From Cohnella sp. WQ 127256 (GTDB taxonomy: Bacteria; Bacillota; Bacilli; Paenibacillales; Paenibacillaceae), in NCBI RefSeq assembly GCF_024519285.1, contig NZ_JAMZCY010000007.1, positions 310,001 to 374,000 of the forward strand: a DNA stretch of 64,000 bases, read 5' to 3'. The notes below the pieces were generated by a model. The model was not told the DNA's origin. It searched no databases and was given only the letters and a program-made list of their open reading frames with translations. Shown here in pieces: positions 43,264 through 52,039 of this stretch (the first letter of the stretch is position 1; the number at the start of each line of letters is the position of its first letter). A program made the position numbers and the translations under genes.

Positions 43264-43308
43264 GGATAAGAGCAGCGCCCAGGATATCATGGGTCGCTGC
43301 TCTTATCC
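43264..43308. terminator. Long hairpin after the fusion gene
   Basis: A perfect 14-bp stem (GGATAAGAGCAGCG and its complement) with an inner CCCA/TGGG helix, 17 bases after the stop. As with 13596-13659 there is no T-tract. Confidence 0.7.
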
Positions 43309-43417
43309 GTATATGGCACAAAAAATAGGTAAGAAATAACCGTCTTCGATATTGGACTATGGATTCGATTTCTGTTATCTTAAATTCCGAGATTTGATTA
43401 AAAGGGAGGCTTCCAAA

Positions 43418-44116
43418 ATGATCCTAGAAGTAATCGCAACAAGTGTACTGGATGCCAAACTAGCTCAGGAGCATGGTGCACATCGGATTGAACTCATTTC
43501 TGGCATTGTCGAGGGTGGAGTAACCCCTAGTTACGGGTTGATAGAGCAGGTAGTGAAAGCCGTGGATATCCCAGTGAACGTGATGCTACGTCCTCATGCG
43601 AACAGCTTTCATTACGACTCGGACGATGTAGCTGTAATGTTAAGTGATGTTAAGACGATCCGGGAGCTCGGAGCGGCTGGAATTGTTATGGGGATGCTGA
43701 AGCAGAATAATCAGATTGATACGACTGCTCTAGAGCTTCTGCTCAACGAAACCGGAGAGTTGGCCGTAACCTTTCATCGGGCATTCGATGAACTAGAAGA
43801 TCAACATGCAGGGCTACAGGTGCTCGCTCGTTACCCCTCTATCCGTAGAATTCTAACCTCAGGAGGTAAACCCAGCGTATTGGACGCTAAGCCTGAGATC
43901 GTTGAGTTAATCAAGCTTTGCGCAGGGGAAGGGCATCCTATCGATATCCTTGCTGGGAGTGGGCTTAACGTGGAAGCCTTGGACGACTTCATAAGGCTTA
44001 CGGGAGCTAAAGAGGTTCATATGGGCACCGGAGTAAGAGTAAATGGTCGAGCGCTTGAACCGCTAGATCAGAAAAAGCTACAAATGGCAGCTGCGATTGT
44101 TAACCAATACAAATAA
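43418..44116 (+). CDS. cutC: CutC family protein
   Basis: 232-residue TIM-barrel protein with the CutC pattern: MILEVIATSVLDAKLAQEHG, RIELISGIVEGGVTPSYGL, VNVMLRPHANSFHY, AVTFHRAFDE, ILTSGGKPS, ILAGSGLN. GGGAGG lies 8 bases before ATG 43418. CutC has been linked to copper homeostasis, but its biochemical role is disputed. It precedes the asparaginase gene by 26 bases and may be co-transcribed. Confidence 0.92.
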   Translation: MILEVIATSVLDAKLAQEHGAHRIELISGIVEGGVTPSYGLIEQVVKAVDIPVNVMLRPHANSFHYDSDDVAVMLSDVKTIRELGAAGIVMGMLKQNNQIDTTALELLLNETGELAVTFHRAFDELEDQHAGLQVLARYPSIRRILTSGGKPSVLDAKPEIVELIKLCAGEGHPIDILAGSGLNVEALDDFIRLTGAKEVHMGTGVRVNGRALEPLDQKKLQMAAAIVNQYK

Positions 44117-44142
44117 ATGTGAACATAGATGGAGTGATTTAG

Positions 44143-45150
44143 ATGAATAAGCTATTAGTGCAAGAATCCAGGGGCGAACTGGTCGAATGCGAATACGAAG
44201 GGCATATTTGCGGGATTTCGTACTCAGGGGACGTAGTGTATCAATTCGGTAATCCCCAGCACGTGACGTTCATGCGGTCAGCGGCGAAGCCGATCCAAGC
44301 GATACCAGCATTCCGACACTCGATCGGAGAGCGTTATCCGTTCAATGACAAAGAGCTTACAATTATGACTGCGTCCCATCGCGCCGAGGCGTATCAGGTT
44401 CAAGCGCTAGAATCCATGTTAGGTAAGATCGGGATTAATGAGGACGAATTGGTATGCCATTCAACGTATCCGCTCAACGCAAATGCGAGGCATGAGTTAG
44501 TTGCGCAAGGAAAGCCGGAACGCCATCTTTATCATAATTGCTCAGGTAAACACCTTGGGATATTGGCATACTGTAAGAGTAAGGGCTATAGCACAGCGGA
44601 TTATGCAGAGCCTAATCATCCGGTCCAACAAGAGATTCTGGCAACTCTGGCGATGTTGGCCGAGTATCCTGCTGATAAAATCGTGGTCGCAATAGATGGA
44701 TGTGGATTTCCTGTATTCGGTTTGCCATTGCATCATATGGCTAAAGCTTATCTAAAGTTTGCTTGTCCGGAATTAATCGAGGATGATGCAACCCGTGTAG
44801 CCGTCGAACAAATCGGCAAACTGATGAATGCAAATCCCGAGATGGTGTCCGGAACGGGACTGATCTGCTCGACGATTCTCAAGGATTCCAATATCGTTGC
44901 CAAAGGCGGAGCTAAGGGCGTGTATTGCTTTGGACTTCGGAAGGAAAAGTTAGCATTCGCGCTTAAAGTTATGGATGGTTCAGAAGAGAAGTGGCCGTTG
45001 ATCGTGGCTTCTATACTGGAGCAAATCGGGTATGATCGTCAGGAGACGATCGACAGTATGTACGAGTTATGTCCTAGACAGTTCACAAATGGTAATGGCA
45101 CGATCGTAGGGACGAACAAAGCAGTCTTCCAGCTGGAGACAATCGGTTAA
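44143..45150 (+). CDS. Asparaginase, Rhizobium etli (Asparaginase_II) type
   Basis: 335 residues with the motifs of the thermolabile, non-classical asparaginase family: FMRSAAKPIQAIPAF, TASHRAEAYQV, HNCSGKHLGILAYC, IDGCGFPVFGLPL and GTGLICS. It converts L-asparagine to aspartate and ammonia in the cytoplasm (no signal peptide). It is unrelated in sequence to AnsA/AnsB. GGAGTGA precedes the ATG by 5 bases. Ends at the shared terminator at 45171. Confidence 0.9.
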   Translation: MNKLLVQESRGELVECEYEGHICGISYSGDVVYQFGNPQHVTFMRSAAKPIQAIPAFRHSIGERYPFNDKELTIMTASHRAEAYQVQALESMLGKIGINEDELVCHSTYPLNANARHELVAQGKPERHLYHNCSGKHLGILAYCKSKGYSTADYAEPNHPVQQEILATLAMLAEYPADKIVVAIDGCGFPVFGLPLHHMAKAYLKFACPELIEDDATRVAVEQIGKLMNANPEMVSGTGLICSTILKDSNIVAKGGAKGVYCFGLRKEKLAFALKVMDGSEEKWPLIVASILEQIGYDRQETIDSMYELCPRQFTNGNGTIVGTNKAVFQLETIG

Positions 45151-45170
45151 TACGGCATAATATGAATAAA

Positions 45171-45223
45171 GAAGACACGCCTGCGACAAGTAGCCTTAGC
45201 TACTCGTCTGAGGGTGTGTCTTC
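45171..45223. terminator. Bidirectional terminator between asparaginase and yesM-like gene
   Basis: Stem GAAGACAC (45171-45178) / GTGTCTTC (45216-45223) with an inner GTAGC/GCTAC helix, followed by TTTTTC on the plus strand. The minus-strand kinase ends inside it at 45200. Confidence 0.8.
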
Positions 45224-46999
45224 TTTTTCAAGTTTTGGGAGCCGGTAAGTTACTTTAGTTCCTTTGCCAAGCTCGCTACTTAGTGTAATACCACAATGGG
45301 AGCCGTAATGCAGTTTGATTCTCTCCTGGACATTGACAAGCCCGATATGGTCCATGACCGAATTTGTTTCTTCGATCTGTAAGTGCTGCTGAATGCTCGC
45401 GAGATCAGAAAGGGGAATCCCTTGACCATTGTCGGTTACTTCGATGATCGTATATTCGTCCGTCTCATAGCCCGAAATTTCGATCCGACCTTCACCGGGA
45501 ATCATCTCGAGTCCGTGGTAAATCGCGTTCTCGATGATCGGCTGCAACGTCAGCTTCGGAATCTGGTAGCGGAGTAGAGGTTCAGGTATGGATACGATTA
45601 AGCTGAATTTATCATCGTAACGGATTTGTTGGATTTCAACATATCGAACTACCTGCCTTAGTTCCTCCTGCAAGTACACGATTTGCTCGCCAGACGAGAT
45701 GCTATAGCGGAACATTTCCGACAGCATTTTGGCCATACGGGACAGAAGAGGGACTTCTTCTATGACGGCAATCGCATTCATGGAATCTAACGTGTTGTAT
45801 AGAAAATGAGGGTTGATTTGCGAATGGAGCGCCTTAAGCTGTGCTTCCTTTCGCGAAAGCTCCGATTTATAAACATGATTAACGAGCGTATGAATTTCTT
45901 CGGTCATACGATTGAAGCTGCGTGTCAATTGGCCGACCTCGTCCGTGCTTTGCACATCCAGTTGAATGTTGAAATCTCCAGATTGAACCTTTTTCATTTC
46001 TTGCTGTAGGGTTCGCAGAGGTTTGGTTATGCGTCTTGAAACGAAATTAGAGATGATCAGCGCAATGATGAGGGCCAGGAATCCGATGCCGATCGTAATA
46101 TCACGATATTTGTTGGAGTTGCCTTGAATACTACTCAGAGGATCGAGCGTAACAAAGCGCCACCCCGTTGCATCCGAATAGGTGGAGCTAACGAACATTC
46201 GCTTGCCATCGATATCCATCCATCCTGAGGTATCCCCGCTAATTTTTTCCCCATCTGCCCATTGTTGCCCGATTCGTTCGATGGCACTACTATAGACGAT
46301 CTGATTATCTGCATTGAGTATGATGACATCGGTTAGCTTAAGACCACTTAGAATCCTGAATATATCCATAACGCTAATATCAATGACAATACCGCCAAGA
46401 TTAGCGCTACCTATGGAATTATTGATTTTCCTTACGAGAGAGAACGTGTACGGAGAAGCGGTAGAAGAGGGAATGAAGTAGGAGCGCTTAAAAGGACCAG
46501 CCACTCGAACTTCCCCCTGAAGGGCTAACGTCTCAGTATACCAAGCTTGATTGGCGAAGGATTCACCGATATAGAGCGGATCCCGTTGGATCATGGCTCC
46601 ATCAGGAGTTACGATCGTTACATTATGAATTTCCCCATTGATCCCCATGTATCCATACCATTCCGCAAATTGTTGGAATAGGCTCGTCTTCCATCGGGTT
46701 TGTTCGATGATATCGGTAGGTATGCCCTTGTTCAAGAGCTGTTGGATTTCTCCGGTATAGATGGCACGGCTATATAATTCAAGCGAATTAAAGTATTCCT
46801 GCAGATTCTGCGACAGCACCTTCAACTCTAACAGCCGATTATCCTGCGTTTGTTTTTGCGTAATGCTAATGGTCGAAAAGTAAAGTATGCTGCCGAGGAT
46901 GAGCAAAGGAATGAGAATAACGATGGAGTAAGACAATAACAGCTTCTTCTGCAAGCTGCTATTCAAGCTGGCTAGCCTACTCTTAATCAAGTTTCGCAT
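45200..46999 (-). CDS. YesM-type sensor histidine kinase
   Basis: 599 residues: TM1 (about 22-44), an extracellular Cache-like domain of about 250 residues, TM2 (around IGIGFLALIIALIISNFV), HAMP (RRITKPLRTLQQEM), and a His_kinase/HATPase module whose phosphoacceptor is in QINPHFLYNTLDS. The ATPase N box reads IIENAIYHG and G1 VTDNGQGIP. Such kinases sense carbohydrates or binding-protein complexes. The gene follows its regulator with a 17-base overlap and is divergent from the CUT1 transporter it probably controls. Confidence 0.95.
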   Translation of the reverse strand: MRNLIKSRLASLNSSLQKKLLLSYSIVILIPLLILGSILYFSTISITQKQTQDNRLLELKVLSQNLQEYFNSLELYSRAIYTGEIQQLLNKGIPTDIIEQTRWKTSLFQQFAEWYGYMGINGEIHNVTIVTPDGAMIQRDPLYIGESFANQAWYTETLALQGEVRVAGPFKRSYFIPSSTASPYTFSLVRKINNSIGSANLGGIVIDISVMDIFRILSGLKLTDVIILNADNQIVYSSAIERIGQQWADGEKISGDTSGWMDIDGKRMFVSSTYSDATGWRFVTLDPLSSIQGNSNKYRDITIGIGFLALIIALIISNFVSRRITKPLRTLQQEMKKVQSGDFNIQLDVQSTDEVGQLTRSFNRMTEEIHTLVNHVYKSELSRKEAQLKALHSQINPHFLYNTLDSMNAIAVIEEVPLLSRMAKMLSEMFRYSISSGEQIVYLQEELRQVVRYVEIQQIRYDDKFSLIVSIPEPLLRYQIPKLTLQPIIENAIYHGLEMIPGEGRIEISGYETDEYTIIEVTDNGQGIPLSDLASIQQHLQIEETNSVMDHIGLVNVQERIKLHYGSHCGITLSSELGKGTKVTYRLPKLEKEDTPSDE

Positions 47000-48512
47000 C
47001 CTCCTTGAATTGGAGCGGGGTTACGCCAGTATATCTCTTGAATAGCATACGGAAATGTTTCAAGTCCTGATAGCCGCACTGTATGGCAATATCGCTAATC
47101 TTGCCATTTGGATTGTTTGCGATCAGAGATTTGGCATGCTCCATCCGTAGTTTGGTCAAGTATTCCAAAAAATTAGATCCTGTATACTGCCGGAATAAGG
47201 AGCTGAAATAGCCAGGACTCATGTAATAAGTGCGAGCGAGATCAGTCAAGTTGATCGTTTGATGGAAATTAGCATCCACAAACAATTTCGTTTTCTCTAC
47301 GGCATCTTTTGCATTCTGAATAGGGATCTGAGGATCTGCGTCTCTAATACGGCTAAAGTAATCCGCAACTACACTACGCTTAGCAACTAATTCGACGATA
47401 TAGGGGAGTTTCTTCGCAATTTGAAAAGCCTCAAGGTACGTCTGCTCGATAATATTTCCAGCTTCGAAGAGAGTCCGAGCCCCCCGCAGCAGTACATAGG
47501 GATATACGCTTTCTATCAAGTCATTGTTTATCATCGAATCCGTTCGATCATTATGAAGCTCTTCAAGCTTATTTAATAATGCCCCGTGATTGCCTTGCTT
47601 AATAAGAATAAACCATTCTCTTTCCCAAGCGGAATTCAGTGAGAAGGAGGATACTTGCTCGGATGCTAATGGACTTGGATTGAATAGCTCGTTATCCGAT
47701 TTCAAAGGTAAGCTAGCTTGAAGCTTATAAGCATCATAGGCTTTAGCTGCGGATTCCTTCAAGCGCTGAATTCCATTTACTAAATTCCCTATACCAGCAA
47801 GCTGAAAAAACCCACGATTTCCTAGAACCGTACGAAGCTCAGGAATAACACCTTCTATAATTCTCGCTGAACCCGCAGCGATAAAAGCGTAATAATTGCC
47901 TCGCATACTGATTAGAAAGCTTCCACAAAGGTTTTTAAACTGCTGAAAATGCTCATAAATATCGTTTTTGTCCCCCTCGCTGTCAAACATCGCTACAACG
48001 AAGTGATCCTCATCTTCAGAAAATCGTATATCGTCCCAATCTGTAAGTAACTGTTCATTCTCATCGTAAGCGCCTTCAAGCATGAGGTAGAGAAAATGCT
48101 CTCTTGTTTTCTGTAGCTGTGCGGCTGCTTTTTTGCGGCCGTCCTGTGTTTTAATAATAAGTCGTTCTAATATATCGTTGAGCTCTATTTGATCAACGGG
48201 CTTTAACATATAGTCGGATACGGAGAGATGGATGGATTTACGGACATAAGCAAAATCGGAGAAACCGCTTATAACTAAGAATGCCATGTGGGGATATAAT
48301 TCTTTAGCTTGCTCAATCAGATCAAGTCCACCAAGTACGGGCATTCTTACATCGGTTATCACAACATCTACGTCAAGATCACCTAATGCATGAAGTGCCT
48401 CATACCCATTCGTACATTCACCTACTAATCGCAGCCCTAGCCTATCCCAATCGATCATCTTGATGATACCAGCACGTGACAATCGTTGGTCGTCCACTAC
48501 TAATACGTTCAT
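46983..48512 (-). CDS. YesN-type AraC-family response regulator
   Basis: 509 residues: receiver domain (VVDDQRLSRAG, phospho-Asp in VVITDVRMP, Lys in MLKPVDQ), a long helical middle region, and a C-terminal AraC DNA-binding domain (LTDLARTYYMSPGYFSSLFR; ISDIAIQCGYQDLKHFRMLF; TGVTPLQFK). It is the first gene of the minus-strand pair and starts 196 bases from the divergent ABC operon, its presumed target. Confidence 0.95.
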   Translation of the reverse strand: MNVLVVDDQRLSRAGIIKMIDWDRLGLRLVGECTNGYEALHALGDLDVDVVITDVRMPVLGGLDLIEQAKELYPHMAFLVISGFSDFAYVRKSIHLSVSDYMLKPVDQIELNDILERLIIKTQDGRKKAAAQLQKTREHFLYLMLEGAYDENEQLLTDWDDIRFSEDEDHFVVAMFDSEGDKNDIYEHFQQFKNLCGSFLISMRGNYYAFIAAGSARIIEGVIPELRTVLGNRGFFQLAGIGNLVNGIQRLKESAAKAYDAYKLQASLPLKSDNELFNPSPLASEQVSSFSLNSAWEREWFILIKQGNHGALLNKLEELHNDRTDSMINNDLIESVYPYVLLRGARTLFEAGNIIEQTYLEAFQIAKKLPYIVELVAKRSVVADYFSRIRDADPQIPIQNAKDAVEKTKLFVDANFHQTINLTDLARTYYMSPGYFSSLFRQYTGSNFLEYLTKLRMEHAKSLIANNPNGKISDIAIQCGYQDLKHFRMLFKRYTGVTPLQFKEDAKLD

Positions 48513-48650
48513 CGAGTCTCATCCCTTTGTCTAAGTTGAATCGCATCTATGGTGTTAAAGATTTACTATATCATAACCCTTTGTATAGGAGGGATGCCAA
48601 TAAGTAGGATCACAAAAAAATGCCCCCCATCATAATCAACGAATGTCGCC

Positions 48651-48671
48651 TATACTGAAAAAGCGTTTTCA
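48651..48671 (+). promoter_or_regulatory. Possible -10 and operator of the sulfated-glycan operon
   Basis: TATACT (48651-48656) overlaps a palindrome TGAAAA-AGCG-TTTTCA (48656-48671) that resembles LacI/CcpA-type operators (catabolite-responsive elements) but is two bases longer than the usual cre. It lies 37 bases before the first permease gene. No clear -35 was found, in line with activator control. Confidence 0.45.
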
Positions 48672-48707
48672 CGTAAAATTTAATGTAACGATGGGAGGAA
48701 ACATCAC

Positions 48708-49604
48708 ATGATTAATCCAGCAGGATTTCTCCGCAAACACTGGAAAGGGTACGCATTTCTTATCCCTATATTTCTAGTCCTTGGTACGTTCAAGTATATT
48801 CCCTTTTTCGATGCAGTAAAGATGTCGTTCTACAATTGGAATGGGGCTAACGTGAAAGAGTTTATCGGCTTCGACAACTTTGTCCGTCTATTCCATGACG
48901 ATACGTTCTACGCAGCAATGAAAAATATCGGTGTTTTTACGATAAGCGGAATCGTCATTCAACTAACTGTACCTTTGATTGCTGCAGTTCTCGTATTTCA
49001 CGTAACGAGCAAAAAGCTACAAAATGCTCTAAAGGTTTGGTTTGTTATCCCGCTTGTCATTCCAAGCATCGTTATTTTTCTAACTTGGCAATGGATATAT
49101 GCAGGGGAGTACGGAGTGCTCAACCAGTTTCTTGAGCTAGTAGGGTTAGAATCTTGGACACATGCGTGGCTTGGTGAAAGTAAAACAGCAATCTGGGCGA
49201 TTATTTTTGTGAATTTCCCGTGGATCGGCGGTATCAACTTTCTGCTTTACTTGGCAGGCCTCATGTCGATTTCAAGTGAACTGTTTGAAGTGTCGAAGCT
49301 GGATGGCATGAATGCTTGGCAAAGATTTATTCGGTTGGAGCTTCCGCTTGTTCGCAGTCAAGTCAAGCTGATTATGGTCTTGACCATCATCGGACAAATT
49401 CAAAGCTTTGAGAATGTTCTCGTCTTAACGAATGGTGGGCCTGGAGATACGACCATCACACCGGCACTATATCTCTATACAACAGGATTCTCCTATAACG
49501 AAATGGGATATTCCTCGGCAATTGGACTAGTATTGTTTATCATCCTTCTGCTATTAACATTAATCAATAATAAATTTATCAAAAACACTGAGAAAATTGA
49601 CTAG
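48708..49604 (+). CDS. CUT1 sugar ABC transporter permease (UgpA/LplB-like)
   Basis: 298 residues, about six helices, with the permease loop EVSKLDGMNAWQRFIRLELPLV. The C-terminal region has the conserved LTNGGPGDTTITPALYLY. GGGAGGA lies 8 bases before the ATG. It pairs with the next gene and the binding protein at 50473. No ATPase gene is in the operon, so a shared MsmX-like ATPase encoded elsewhere is expected. Confidence 0.95.
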   Translation: MINPAGFLRKHWKGYAFLIPIFLVLGTFKYIPFFDAVKMSFYNWNGANVKEFIGFDNFVRLFHDDTFYAAMKNIGVFTISGIVIQLTVPLIAAVLVFHVTSKKLQNALKVWFVIPLVIPSIVIFLTWQWIYAGEYGVLNQFLELVGLESWTHAWLGESKTAIWAIIFVNFPWIGGINFLLYLAGLMSISSELFEVSKLDGMNAWQRFIRLELPLVRSQVKLIMVLTIIGQIQSFENVLVLTNGGPGDTTITPALYLYTTGFSYNEMGYSSAIGLVLFIILLLLTLINNKFIKNTEKID

Positions 49605-49616
49605 GGAGGGAACAAC

Positions 49617-50441
49617 ATGAGGTTGAAAAAAAATCTAATGGGGGTTCCGCACTACGGCTCCCTATTCCTATTGCTGATACTGACACTCTTCCCTTTCTAT
49701 ATGCTCATTGTAAGCTCACTGAAGTATACAGAACAATCGATTCATAACTTCTGGGGAATCTCCTTTCCGTTACGTATAGACAACTATACGACTGCATTTA
49801 ATCAAATCTGGCCCTTCATCGGGAATACCCTGTTGATCTCGTCTTGTATCGTTATTGGTGTCGTATTGATTTCATCACTTGCGGCATATTCATTTGTTCG
49901 ATTCAATTATCCCGGTAAACAGATATTGTTCTTGCTCATCCTTTCTTTAATGATGATACCTGGATACCTCATTCTTATTCCTCAGTTTTTGTTGGTACAG
50001 AAGCTGGATATGCTAAATACTTACCAAGGACAAATTTTTCCGCCGATGGCGTTTGGCGCTGCTATGGCTACCTTCCTCATGAAAACCTTCTTCGAGGGAA
50101 TTCCGAAAAGCTTAATTGAAGCTGCGGATATGGAAGGTGCCGGCGAGAGGCAAATTTTCTTCAAGATCGTCATTCCACTCTCCTTACCGATCGTTTCAAC
50201 GGTAGCCATTATTAACTTTTTGGCGGGCTGGAACAACTATATATGGCCCTTGGTTGCAACGAATGGGGATTCCGTTAAGCCGGTTATTCTTGCACTAAGT
50301 ACGATTACAGGTAATATGGATCAAGGTACTGGGGTTAAGCTAGCAGGGTATATCATTTCTTCACTCCCGCTATTGCTGCTATTTATGGTCGCTACCAAAC
50401 CTTTCATCGCTGGAGTTACTTCTGGTGCTGTAAAGGGTTAG
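49617..50441 (+). CDS. CUT1 sugar ABC transporter permease (UgpE/YtcP-like)
   Basis: 274 residues with six helices and the loop EAADMEGAGERQIFFKIVIPL. It is the second permease of the importer, 12 bases downstream of the first, with AGGGAGG before the ATG. The C-terminus (TKPFIAGVTSGAVKG) is typical of the family. Confidence 0.95.
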   Translation: MRLKKNLMGVPHYGSLFLLLILTLFPFYMLIVSSLKYTEQSIHNFWGISFPLRIDNYTTAFNQIWPFIGNTLLISSCIVIGVVLISSLAAYSFVRFNYPGKQILFLLILSLMMIPGYLILIPQFLLVQKLDMLNTYQGQIFPPMAFGAAMATFLMKTFFEGIPKSLIEAADMEGAGERQIFFKIVIPLSLPIVSTVAIINFLAGWNNYIWPLVATNGDSVKPVILALSTITGNMDQGTGVKLAGYIISSLPLLLLFMVATKPFIAGVTSGAVKG

Positions 50442-50472
50442 GATAGAATCAAATGAAAAAGAGGTGGTTCGC

Positions 50473-51924
50473 ATGTTTAAGAGAAAAAGCGTCTTACTAT
50501 CTATGGCCCTTATATTGGCTACAGTAGTGAGCGGGTGCGCTTCTGGAAACAATTCAGGCGCAAACAAAGATCCAGCATCATCAGCAGGAACTGCAGCCAA
50601 GTCTGTTAATTTAACGTTTGCTGTAGAGACGCCTAAGGATGAAGAGACGAAGCAAGTTTGGCAGGAAATCATTACTGGCTACACAAGCAAGCATGAGAAC
50701 GTTTCTATCAAGCTTGATTATGCGCCTAATGACGGTGATTCCTTCAGAACGTGGTTGACTACAGGTCTAATCGGAGGTACATCCCCTGATATTATTCCAA
50801 GTCGTTATACGTGGACTCATGAAGACTTCAACAAAGATTTACTTGCGGATTTAACACCTGAATACGACAAGCCAAATCCGTATGCAGGGGACAAAATATG
50901 GAAAGATACATTCACGCCATCCATATTAAATGAAATGAAAAATCCAACTTCCGGAAATATTGCAGGGATTACACTACAAACCTTGTCCATTCGCGTGTTT
51001 TACAATCAGGATCTATTCGAGAAAAACAATCTTCAAATTCCGAAAACTTGGACTGAATTTATTGATGTGCAATCCAAGCTGAAAGCATCCGGTGTTACGC
51101 CATTTGCCTTCGCAAACTCCAAGCCAGGTGATAACCATTTCCTCTGGACGACGAACATGATGACGAACCAAATCGCTGCACAAAAAGTAAGAAGCTATGA
51201 CTTTAATGCAAATAATCAGCTTGAGCTTAATGAAATTGCAGCAGCGGTTGATGAAGGCGTAATTAATCTTGAGTCGCCGGATTGGACTGGATTCATGCCG
51301 TTGATCAAAGAGTGGTCCCAGTACTGGGCTAAAGGCTATAACGCAATGAGCGGTGATGCAGCGAAGGAAATGTTCCTACGTGGTGATGCTGCCATGATGC
51401 TTGCTGGTAACTTTGAATTAAAAACAGTTCAAGATTCAAATGCACGTAAATTTGAATTTGGTACGTTTGCTTTACCTTACTTGACTAAACAAGAAAACCC
51501 GAATGCAGCTGAGAAAAACTTTGAGCTTGGCGGCTACCCGGATCTTGTATTCGCAATACCGAAGAAAGTAACAGGGGACAAGCTAACTACGGCTGTAGAT
51601 TTCTTGAAGTATTTATCTTCACCTGAAATTGCAACGCTTATGGGTAACAAAATGTATGTAACGACTACCCTTGCCAATGTCGAATTGCCTGTAAACTTGA
51701 ATGGCTTCCAATTCGTCGGCGAACGTATTCTAGTTAACTTCTATGCAGCTCATATCGATAAGAAGCTAAATGAAGATTTGGTGAAAATCGGTCAGCTTTA
51801 CTTGGAAGGTTCAATCTCAGAAGAGAAGTATAAGTCAGAATTGCAAAAGACGCTCAAAGCAGATATGACGACTGTATTAAAAACGAATAACTGGTCAAAA
51901 GAGAATGGCTACGGAATTAAATAA
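50473..51924 (+). CDS. Extracellular sugar-binding lipoprotein
   Basis: 483 residues from ATG 50473 (GAGGTGG 6 bases upstream; a GTG three codons earlier is less well placed). The signal ends in a lipobox (ATVVSGCASG), followed by a Ser/Ala/Asn linker and a family 1 solute-binding fold (NLTFAVETPKDEETKQVWQE…, DIIPSRYTW, FYNQDLFEKNNL). It captures the oligosaccharide for the two permeases above. The glycan is unknown; the following genes suggest a sulfated one. Confidence 0.93.
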   Translation: MFKRKSVLLSMALILATVVSGCASGNNSGANKDPASSAGTAAKSVNLTFAVETPKDEETKQVWQEIITGYTSKHENVSIKLDYAPNDGDSFRTWLTTGLIGGTSPDIIPSRYTWTHEDFNKDLLADLTPEYDKPNPYAGDKIWKDTFTPSILNEMKNPTSGNIAGITLQTLSIRVFYNQDLFEKNNLQIPKTWTEFIDVQSKLKASGVTPFAFANSKPGDNHFLWTTNMMTNQIAAQKVRSYDFNANNQLELNEIAAAVDEGVINLESPDWTGFMPLIKEWSQYWAKGYNAMSGDAAKEMFLRGDAAMMLAGNFELKTVQDSNARKFEFGTFALPYLTKQENPNAAEKNFELGGYPDLVFAIPKKVTGDKLTTAVDFLKYLSSPEIATLMGNKMYVTTTLANVELPVNLNGFQFVGERILVNFYAAHIDKKLNEDLVKIGQLYLEGSISEEKYKSELQKTLKADMTTVLKTNNWSKENGYGIK

Positions 51925-51969
51925 GTTCACAGTAATCTGCAATTTTAGATGACAGATACAATTCTATTC

Positions 51970-51998
51970 GGAGGAGCACCCTATTGGGTTGTTCCTCC
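51970..51998 (+). terminator. Hairpin between binding-protein and glycosidase genes
   Basis: Imperfect stem GGAGGAGCACCC / GGGTTGTTCCTCC followed by TTACCC. It may attenuate transcription so that the binding protein is made in excess over the downstream enzymes. Confidence 0.5.
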
Positions 51999-52039
51999 TT
52001 ACCCTATGGGTAAATGAACGATAAGGAGCTTACCAAACA

